Made by a program: the position numbers and the translations under genes. A DNA stretch of 5,324 nt from positions 1-5,324 of the forward strand of contig DNPI01000010.1 of assembly GCA_003501525.1 (NCBI GenBank), in the 5' to 3' direction. Within the stretch, counting starts at the first letter, position 1. Each line of letters opens with the position of its first letter. The notes beneath the pieces were generated by a model. The model did no database searches and had not been told where the DNA came from. It saw only the letters and a program-made list of their open reading frames with translations. Positions 1-4,308 of the stretch are shown piece after piece. This DNA is from Planctomycetota bacterium. Lineage in GTDB: Bacteria > Planctomycetota > UBA1135.

Positions 1-182
1 AAAACTCGCAGCAAAAATCCCCCGACGAGCACAAATCCGCCGAGGACAAAAACAATCCAGCAAACAAATGCAATTTGCGACGGCTGCCCCTGCTGGCTTT
101 GAAAGCGATGCCCGCAGTGAGGGCACGCCACCGCATCCACCGAAACCTGCCCTTCACACACATGGCATTTCGTAAGGCCCAT
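1..182 (-). CDS. Zinc-ribbon, single-helix membrane protein (partial, N-terminal 60 aa)
   Basis: Reading the minus strand from the ATG at 182-180 gives 60 in-frame codons without a stop up to the window edge, so the C-terminus is missing. The protein opens MGLTKCHVCEGQ and carries two CxxC knuckles, C6-x2-C9 and C20-P-H-C23 followed by G24-H25, the usual layout of a small zinc ribbon. A Gln/Ser-rich linker (about 28-36) follows, then a strongly hydrophobic stretch (about 37-58, rich in Phe, Val and Gly) that looks like one transmembrane helix ending at Arg59. The start is fixed by an in-frame TAG at 194-192, with no other start codon between. No Shine-Dalgarno sequence is visible; a TAGACT box lies 6 nt before the ATG. 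It is divergent from efp. Proteins of this architecture are common and mostly uncharacterised; the zinc ribbon would be cytoplasmic if the helix is a simple anchor. The function is not known to me. Confidence 0.72.
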   Translation of the reverse strand, partial: MGLTKCHVCEGQVSVDAVACPHCGHRFQSQQGQPSQIAFVCWIVFVLGGFVLVGGFLLRV

Positions 183-188
183 GTTGTA

Positions 189-194
189 AGTCTA
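189..194 (-). promoter_or_regulatory. Candidate -10 box (TAGACT) for the zinc-ribbon gene
   Basis: On the minus strand TAGACT matches the sigma-70 -10 consensus at 4 of 6 positions, including the key TA...T. It ends 6 nt before the ATG at 182, which would put the transcription start at or next to the start codon. The sequence 17 bp upstream (TTCTGG) is a poor -35. No ribosome binding site competes for the space. The box also supplies the in-frame TAG that bounds the ORF, so it could be coincidence. Confidence 0.3.
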
Positions 195-274
195 CGGAAT
201 TCTCTAGGCATCCAGAACCCTTGCAGGGGCTATTCATTCCGGTGCAACGACATGCCTACCAGTCGTACAAGCGC

Positions 275-280
275 TAGAAT
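275..280 (+). promoter_or_regulatory. Candidate -10 box (TAGAAT) for efp
   Basis: TAGAAT matches TATAAT at 5 of 6 positions and lies 23 nt before the efp ATG, predicting a short leader of roughly 17 nt. No good -35 is present 16-18 bp upstream (the bases there are around ATGCCT). It sits in the 121-bp divergent region between the zinc-ribbon gene and efp, which must hold promoters for both directions. Apart from this box and the opposing TAGACT, the region shows only a weak 4-bp inverted repeat (CCCT-TGC-AGGG, 218-228). Confidence 0.35.
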
Positions 281-303
281 ATCCCTCAACCAAAGACCTA
301 CAC

Positions 304-882
304 ATGGGAATCAAAGCCAATCAAATCAGAAAAGGAATGATCCTCGTCTTCGACGGGGAGCTATTCCAAGTCACAGACTTTGAGCACCGTAAGCCCGGAA
401 AAGGCCAAGCTTTCAACCAAGTACGGTGCAAACATCACCGGACCGGCACGAAAAAGGTGATGAAACTAAGCTCGGACGAAGAGGTGGATCAGGCGTATCT
501 GGAACGGAAGGCGTGCACTTTTTCTTACATGGAGGGCGCAAACCCTGTCTTCATGGACTCCGAGAATTTTGAGCAGTATTCTCTCGAGCCCAATCTTTCA
601 GCAGATGCAATGCCATTTATTCGTGACAACCAAGCCGTCGACATCACCTTTTACGAGGGCAACCCCATTGCGGTAGAACTACCCGGCTCCGTCGTCCTAA
701 AAGTGGTGGAAGCTGAGATTGCTGCAAGAGGCGACACTGTAACGAACGACAAAAAACGCGCTGTGTGCGACACAGGGCTTGAAATTCGAGTACCCAACTA
801 CATCGAGTCAGGCGAGTGCGTAAAAATAAGCACGGAGACAGGCGACTTTATCGCCCGCGCCTCCGAAGATGACCTCGCCTAG
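304..882 (+). CDS. efp: Elongation factor P (EF-P)
   Basis: EF-P binds ribosomes stalled on polyproline stretches and stimulates peptide bond formation; it acts in the cytoplasm. The 192-aa length is normal for the family. The N-terminal KOW-like domain (about 1-65) holds the loop R29-K-P-G-K33-G-Q-A-F; K33 aligns with E. coli Lys34, the residue modified with beta-lysine by EpmA, rather than the Arg of the rhamnosylated type. An OB-fold domain (about 68-130, with the family-like FMDSENFEQY segment at 83-92) is followed by the C-terminal domain. The latter contains the EF-P signature from K151 to G170 (K-x-A-x4-G-x2-I-x-V-P-x2-I-x2-G), which fits the published PROSITE-type pattern position by position. 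The ATG at 304 gives the expected N-terminus; no clear Shine-Dalgarno sequence precedes it. It is convergent with the LOG gene, sharing stop-codon bases. No EpmA/EpmB-like modification gene lies in this window. YeiP (EfpL) is the alternative paralogue but the loop and length fit EF-P. Confidence 0.95.
   Translation: MGIKANQIRKGMILVFDGELFQVTDFEHRKPGKGQAFNQVRCKHHRTGTKKVMKLSSDEEVDQAYLERKACTFSYMEGANPVFMDSENFEQYSLEPNLSADAMPFIRDNQAVDITFYEGNPIAVELPGSVVLKVVEAEIAARGDTVTNDKKRAVCDTGLEIRVPNYIESGECVKISTETGDFIARASEDDLA
841..855. other. Inverted repeat GGCGA-CTTTA-TCGCC in the efp 3' end
   Basis: A perfect 5-bp stem with a 5-nt loop lies inside the last codons of efp, about 25 nt before its stop. It could form on either strand and would fall just past the LOG stop codon on the minus-strand transcript. 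No T-run follows it directly on either side, so it is at best a weak, factor-assisted 3' end signal, or it may be chance within coding sequence. Confidence 0.2.
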
Positions 883-1646
883 TTTTTCTTCTTAATACGC
901 CGACCAGCATTAATCCGAGCAGCTCGTTTTTTTGCCTGCGCCAAATCCCTTCTCCACTCAGGCCTAATCTGTGAGCCTTCTTCGAGCGCCTTTTGGATAG
1001 CGCTGGCAGCCTCCACGGGGTCATCCGTTAGATAGAAAAGATCTGGGTCACTCTTGGAAATGGTCCCCTCCTCGACCATTTTTTTCTGAATCCACCGAAC
1101 GAGACCACCCCAATATTCCCGCCCCATCAAGACAATTGGGAAATCAACCATTTTTCTCGTTTGAATTAAGGTCAAAGCCTCAAACAACTCATCCATGGTT
1201 CCAAATCCGCCAGGAAGGACCACATACCCCAAGGCGTACTTGGCAAACATTACCTTGCGAGCAAAGAAATAGTGGAAATTCACTTCGACATCCTGATAAG
1301 GGTTAGGGTTCTGCTCCTCCGGCAGCTCAATATTTAATCCAACAGAGATGCCACCGCCCTTCTTCGCTCCTTGGTTGGCTGCCTGCATAAGGCCTGGGCC
1401 ACCGCCCGTAATAATGGAAAATCCACGGCGCGCCAGCTGTTCAGCAGTATCCCTACCCATCCGATACCAAGGGTGTCTCGCCTTTGTCCGGGCCGATCCA
1501 AAAATCGAAATGGCAGGGCCAATATCCCGCAAATTGTCGAAACCGTCGACAAACTCGCCCATGATTTTAAACACCATCCATGGGTCATGCGGATGCTCGG
1601 ATTTAAGTTCTAAACGAGAGATGTCGTGCTTTCGGTGCTTGCTCAC
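879..1646 (-). CDS. LOG-family (TIGR00730) Rossmann protein, putative nucleotide phosphoribohydrolase
   Basis: Members of the LOG (Lonely Guy / TIGR00730) family cleave nucleoside 5'-monophosphates to free base and ribose 5-phosphate; plant and some bacterial members activate cytokinins, while others act in purine turnover. The 255-aa protein has the family hallmarks: the first strand and loop I47-F-G-S-A-R52 region, the glycine loop G81-G-G-P-G-L-M87, A129-R-K131, and the signature P145-G-G-F-G-T-x-D-E153. A distinctive N-terminal segment, D21-P-W-M-V-F-K-I-M-G-E-F32, is shared by the longer bacterial subgroup, supporting the upstream start rather than an internal Met. The C-terminal 20 residues are Lys/Arg-rich and probably disordered. 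The start is GTG (1646-1644); an in-frame TGA at 1679-1677 leaves no better start upstream. There is no well-spaced Shine-Dalgarno sequence (a GAGGAG lies too far upstream). It is divergent from gmhB across 26 bp and convergent with efp. The exact substrate cannot be read from sequence. Confidence 0.88.
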   Translation of the reverse strand: MSKHRKHDISRLELKSEHPHDPWMVFKIMGEFVDGFDNLRDIGPAISIFGSARTKARHPWYRMGRDTAEQLARRGFSIITGGGPGLMQAANQGAKKGGGISVGLNIELPEEQNPNPYQDVEVNFHYFFARKVMFAKYALGYVVLPGGFGTMDELFEALTLIQTRKMVDFPIVLMGREYWGGLVRWIQKKMVEEGTISKSDPDLFYLTDDPVEAASAIQKALEEGSQIRPEWRRDLAQAKKRAARINAGRRIKKKN

Positions 1647-1653
1647 AACGCAG

Positions 1654-1659
1654 ACTCTA
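1654..1659 (-). promoter_or_regulatory. Candidate -10 box (TAGAGT) for the LOG gene
   Basis: On the minus strand TAGAGT (4 of 6 with TATAAT) ends 7 nt before the GTG at 1646. A CTGACC, matching TTGACA at 4 of 6, lies 15 bp upstream, which is slightly short spacing, and falls inside the first codons of gmhB. If used, the transcript would begin at about the start codon. Confidence 0.28.
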
Positions 1660-1660
1660 C

Positions 1661-1666
1661 TAGACT
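1661..1666 (+). promoter_or_regulatory. Candidate -10 box (TAGACT) for gmhB
   Basis: TAGACT (4 of 6 with TATAAT) ends 6 nt before the GTG at 1673. TTGCTC at 1639-1644, matching TTGACA in its first three bases, lies 16 bp upstream and overlaps the LOG start codon. The box is next to the opposing TAGAGT, so any RNA polymerase binding for the two genes would be mutually exclusive. It again supplies the in-frame upstream stop, so coincidence is possible. Confidence 0.3.
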
Positions 1667-1672
1667 CCTCGC

Positions 1673-2254
1673 GTGGTCAGCCATCCTGCAGTTTTTCTCG
1701 ACAGGGATGGAACCCTCTTAAAAGAGGTTCCCTATCTCTCGCGACCTGAAAAGGCCCAACTCCTCCCAGGAGTTCCACAGGCGCTCGCTTCTCTCAGCGA
1801 CGCAGGTTTTCGTCTTATTGTTGTTACCAATCAGTCCGGAATTGCACGTGGCATGCTCGACGAGGGAATACTCCGAAATATTCAAATCCGCGTAGATACT
1901 GAGCTCGCCGAATTTGGAGTAACCCTTGATGGATGGTACACATGCCCGCACCATCCTTCTGTAGGGATTGCTCCGCACCGCCGCAGGTGCCGATGCCGGA
2001 AACCACGCCCCGGATTACTCGAAAAAGCCGCGCAGGACATCGAGATTGATTGGTCTCGAAGCGTGGGCGTGGGAGATGATGTCCGCGACCTGCAAGCTTT
2101 CGCTGCGATGGGAATGCCCTCAGTTCTAGTCGGCACTGGCAAGGGGCGCATCACACGTCAAAAATTGGCAGAGACGGGAAAAGACCCTGACCTCTATTGC
2201 GCCCACCTAGCAGAAGCGGTCCCCTGGATATTAGCTCGCGCGAACAAGCAATAA
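1673..2254 (+). CDS. gmhB: D-glycero-D-manno-heptose 1,7-bisphosphate 7-phosphatase (HAD-IIIA)
   Basis: GmhB removes the 7-phosphate from D-glycero-D-manno-heptose 1,7-bisphosphate in the cytoplasm, a step towards ADP-heptose for the LPS inner core (or heptosylated surface glycans). The 193-aa protein carries all HAD motifs: D10-R-D12-G-T (nucleophile and acid/base), V51-T-N-Q-S-G56 with the same following sequence (IARG) as E. coli GmhB, K110 in C-R-K-P, and G134-D-D136 for Mg2+ binding. The zinc-binding insert is intact: C91-P-H93 and C106-R-C108, equivalent to the Cys/His/Cys/Cys site of E. coli GmhB. The start is GTG; an in-frame TAG at 1661-1663 excludes a longer protein, and the N-terminus then fits the family with the DRDGT motif at residue 10. 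No Shine-Dalgarno sequence is seen. It is divergent from the LOG gene and convergent with the DUF5658-like gene. Related histidinol-phosphate phosphatases share the fold and zinc site; the specificity assignment rests on overall similarity. No other heptose pathway gene is in the window. Confidence 0.88.
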   Translation: MVSHPAVFLDRDGTLLKEVPYLSRPEKAQLLPGVPQALASLSDAGFRLIVVTNQSGIARGMLDEGILRNIQIRVDTELAEFGVTLDGWYTCPHHPSVGIAPHRRRCRCRKPRPGLLEKAAQDIEIDWSRSVGVGDDVRDLQAFAAMGMPSVLVGTGKGRITRQKLAETGKDPDLYCAHLAEAVPWILARANKQ

Positions 2255-2272
2255 GCACTCGTTAAGGGCTTA
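2252..2272. terminator. Hairpin spanning both convergent stop codons (possible bidirectional terminator)
   Basis: TAAGCACT (2252-2259) can pair with AGGGCTTA (2265-2272) in seven of eight positions, with one A-G mismatch and a 5-nt loop CGTTA. The TAA stop of gmhB (2252-2254) begins the left arm, and the TAA stop of the minus-strand DUF5658-like gene (2264-2262) lies in the loop. The structure forms on both transcripts. Neither side has a proper T-run, so it would not be a classical intrinsic terminator. Confidence 0.4.
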
Positions 2273-2717
2273 CACCTAAAGAACCAACCTGAAAAAAGAG
2301 CAGCAGGTGATAAACCAGAAGCGCCTGATAAAAAGCCATCGCTAGCAAAACCCCCAGACGAGCATTCGGATGATTCTTGAGAACACAAAACAATCCTGCC
2401 CCAATCCCAATCCCGATTTGCTTAATCGCAAGAAAAGGGCCAGGCCCAAGACTCAAGATTTCGCGCACTAAAAGATTTGCTTCTTCGCCGCCGCGCATCA
2501 GATGGAGCAGAGTGAAATGCGCATCCAAAAAGCTCAAAAGGCAAAACCCCGTAAGAACAACCCAACCTCGCAACGAATAAACATCTACATATGAGCGCAA
2601 GTCTTCTCCCTCTCTCCGCCCGCCTGTCTCGCGCCGCCCTCCGAGAAAAGACCACTTGGATAGAAACGGCGTGGGGCGCACCCGCCGATCCGAAGGCAAT
2701 CGTTGCTCGCTCACCAT
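2262..2717 (-). CDS. DUF5658-like small integral membrane protein
   Basis: This is a 151-aa membrane protein of unknown function. The N-terminal ~45 residues are cytoplasmic-looking and arginine-rich, with D10-R-R and G26-G-R-R-x-T-G-G-R-R-E-G-E-D39. Three hydrophobic segments follow at about 52-72, 94-113 and 121-142. The first contains L61-S-F-L-D-A-H-F-T-L-L-H72 and is followed by R75-G-G-E-E-A-N81-x-L-V-R-E86, a combination I associate with the DUF5658 family; that naming is from memory of the pattern. The ATG at 2717-2715 overlaps the TGA of the upstream sugar transferase (TGATG), so translation is likely coupled by termination-reinitiation; a TTG one codon earlier and a GTG one codon later are alternatives. 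Co-transcription with the transferase suggests a role in the same envelope polysaccharide process, but nothing in the sequence shows an activity. The gene ends 7 bp from gmhB's stop. Confidence 0.78.
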   Translation of the reverse strand: MVSEQRLPSDRRVRPTPFLSKWSFLGGRRETGGRREGEDLRSYVDVYSLRGWVVLTGFCLLSFLDAHFTLLHLMRGGEEANLLVREILSLGPGPFLAIKQIGIGIGAGLFCVLKNHPNARLGVLLAMAFYQALLVYHLLLFFQVGSLGVSP

Positions 2718-4219
2718 CAATGAACAGTCCGAATTTTCAAAACGGCCAAAATAGTCAAAAAGAGAATAACCACATCTAAAAAGAACGATTGGTGCTCAAT
2801 GTAATACAGGTCGTAGTCTAAATTTTCGTGAATGGGGTCTTTCCGCGCCTCCGAGACCTGCCAAAGCCCAGTAATTCCGGGCTTAGCGTCCAAGCGGAGC
2901 CTGTCCGCCGCTGAGTATTTTTCGACGATAAAGGGCATCTCCGGTCTTGGGCCAACCAGAGACATCTCACCACGCAGCACATTCAAAAGCTGAGGGAATT
3001 CATCTAGAGAAAACTTCCGCAGAAAACGCCCAAGGGGGGTGATACGTGGATCCGAAGAAGACCCTGGCGAAGGCGCGTCATCACACATATCGGGATACAT
3101 AGTTCGAAACTTAAAAATTTTAAACTGTCGGCCATTTTGCCCAACTCGGTCCTGTCGAAAAAACACTGTCCCCGCTGATTCTCGCTTCAGCAGGAGAGCT
3201 ACAAAAAGAAAGACAGGCAATCCTGCAACTAGGGCAGCAAGGGAAACTGTCACATCACAGAGACGCTTCATCGCAAAAGCCCACGGTCTTCCTTTCTCAG
3301 AAACCTGTGAGATTAAAGGTATGGAATCGAGATTATCGACCGTAAATCTCCGGTTAAAAAAGTGATAGAGCCTAGGGACCACTTGATACTCAACACCAAC
3401 TGACTCCATTTCCTGACACAGCTCAAGCAAATCCTCCTCCTCCATTTCGGGGTCAGCCACAAAAATTCTCTGAATGCCATGTTTCTCCACTAATGTCGCC
3501 AAATCGCCCTTACTGCCAAGTAAAGGATGAGCCTGGGGAGAACCGTCTGCGTCATCCCCGGAAGTGCCAACAAAACCCATAAACCTGAAACCCAAAGTCG
3601 GGAAATGCCGCAGTTTTTGTTCAACCCTCATTGCCATCGGACCAGAGCCATAAATCGCCACCCGCACATTCCCCCAACCACGAGCGAAAAGTCGAGAAAG
3701 AATTCCAAACAGAATCGCCCTCTCGAGAGAAACAGCCAAAAAGATAGCGAAGAAAAAGAAAATAAAGAGGACTCTCGAATAGTGCTCCATACTTGTATCG
3801 AGAGCCACCAATTCGTGAATTGGCTTCAATACCGTATAGAGAGTCGCATTGGGAATGCTCGAAGGATCCTCGACGCCCCTCAACAGAAACAAAGCGGTCG
3901 ATGAACCTAAAAAGGAAACCAAAACCGCAAGAAGAATACTTCGATACTCCTCGACATTAAGAATCGACTTGCGCCATCTATAGAGCCCAAACCCCCAAAA
4001 ACAAATCAAGGTCACCCCAGTAATAACAACGAAAAGCTGGGAATACTGAGACCAATGCCCTAACTGGAAGCGATGGAATGAGGCCCCGCTGTCGGCCAAG
4101 AATTGTGTTTTATAGAAAAGAAAACTACCAACACAGGCCAAAAGGACTACAAAACCATCTACCCACACCTGGAGAACAATAAACCAAGTGCTGAAATTTC
4201 TTTTAAGCCAGCGAAACAT
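2717..4219 (-). CDS. Polyprenyl-phosphate sugar-1-phosphate transferase (exopolysaccharide/O-antigen initiating enzyme)
   Basis: Enzymes of this family (WbaP/WcaJ-like, TIGR03025 type) transfer a sugar 1-phosphate from a nucleotide sugar to undecaprenyl phosphate at the inner membrane, the first step of exopolysaccharide, capsule or O-antigen assembly. The 500-aa length is typical. Predicted membrane helices are at about 13-36, 58-80, 93-114 and 150-171. A Rossmann-like domain follows (about 185-310, with G191-S-G-P-M-A). The catalytic domain begins at K318-R-L-C-D-V with a membrane hairpin (about 323-345) and carries the motifs F354-R-Q-D-R-V-G, F369-K-F-R-T-M (approximately), L397-G-R-F-L-R-K-F-S-L-D406-E407-F-P-Q-L-L-N, M419-S-L-V-G-P-R-P-E and K446-P-G-I-T-G-L-W-Q-V. 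D406/E407 is the catalytic Asp-Glu pair. The start is an ATG with a weak AGAGAG a few bases upstream. It lies 89 bp after pheT and is coupled to the DUF5658-like gene. The donor sugar (glucose, galactose or other) cannot be told; no glycosyltransferase or flippase genes are in the window. Confidence 0.93.
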   Translation of the reverse strand: MFRWLKRNFSTWFIVLQVWVDGFVVLLACVGSFLFYKTQFLADSGASFHRFQLGHWSQYSQLFVVITGVTLICFWGFGLYRWRKSILNVEEYRSILLAVLVSFLGSSTALFLLRGVEDPSSIPNATLYTVLKPIHELVALDTSMEHYSRVLFIFFFFAIFLAVSLERAILFGILSRLFARGWGNVRVAIYGSGPMAMRVEQKLRHFPTLGFRFMGFVGTSGDDADGSPQAHPLLGSKGDLATLVEKHGIQRIFVADPEMEEEDLLELCQEMESVGVEYQVVPRLYHFFNRRFTVDNLDSIPLISQVSEKGRPWAFAMKRLCDVTVSLAALVAGLPVFLFVALLLKRESAGTVFFRQDRVGQNGRQFKIFKFRTMYPDMCDDAPSPGSSSDPRITPLGRFLRKFSLDEFPQLLNVLRGEMSLVGPRPEMPFIVEKYSAADRLRLDAKPGITGLWQVSEARKDPIHENLDYDLYYIEHQSFFLDVVILFLTILAVLKIRTVH

Positions 4220-4227
4220 TGCTCTCT

Positions 4228-4247
4228 AAAAAAAGGCCCGAGGCCCT
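4228..4247 (-). terminator. Intrinsic-terminator-like hairpin after pheT
   Basis: On the minus strand GGCC-TCG-GGCC is followed at once by seven T residues. Adding an A-T and a G-T pair lengthens the 4-bp GC stem to six, at the cost of the first two Ts. It lies about 60 bp after the pheT stop and only 8 bp before the sugar transferase ATG. The stem is short and the loop tight, so strength is uncertain. It may end the pheT transcript or act as an attenuator on readthrough into the transferase. Confidence 0.42.
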
Positions 4248-4308
4248 ATCGAAACCTTCGCCCCTAACACTACACCATCACAGCTAATGCTGGACCAGAA
4301 TCGCATTA
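4248..4308 (-). promoter_or_regulatory. pheT / sugar transferase intergenic region with weak promoter-like sequence
   Basis: Between the pheT stop and the hairpin, the best minus-strand -10 candidate is TAGTGT (4272-4267), with no recognisable -35. A perfect CAGC-TAAT-GCTG inverted repeat (4281-4292) lies upstream of it. A start from TAGTGT would give a ~40-nt leader containing the terminator-like hairpin. Nothing stronger is visible. Confidence 0.2.

Noticed and set aside
75..383. Plus-strand ORF of 102 codons overlapping the zinc-ribbon gene and the efp start
   Set aside because: The protein is Arg/His/Pro-rich with no domain-like pattern; it is antisense to a clear zinc-ribbon frame and out of frame with efp.
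883..892. T-rich stretch right after the efp stop as an intrinsic terminator
   Set aside because: No GC-rich hairpin abuts it; the nearest stem (841-855) is about 25 nt upstream, and the Ts are explained by the lysine-rich C-terminus of the LOG protein on the other strand.
1651..1666. AGACT-CTACT-AGACT direct repeat in the LOG/gmhB gap as an operator
   Set aside because: Only 5-bp repeats, fully overlapped by the candidate -10 boxes, and not a convincing dyad; too short to claim a regulator site.
1348..1749. Plus-strand ORF of 133 codons across the LOG 5' end and gmhB start
   Set aside because: It is antisense to a well-conserved LOG sequence and out of frame with gmhB; the composition is that of a shadow frame.
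2718..2720. TTG at 2720 as the start of the DUF5658-like gene
   Set aside because: The adjacent ATG (2717-2715) is a stronger start codon and forms the standard TGATG coupling overlap; the difference is one residue.
3527..3904. Plus-strand ORF of 125 codons inside the sugar transferase
   Set aside because: It lies opposite the Rossmann and membrane-helix part of a full-length transferase; low-complexity Lys/Glu/Ser sequence with no recognisable domain.
4281..4292. CAGC-TAAT-GCTG inverted repeat as a terminator
   Set aside because: Only a 4-bp stem and no T-run on either strand; noted only as part of the intergenic region.
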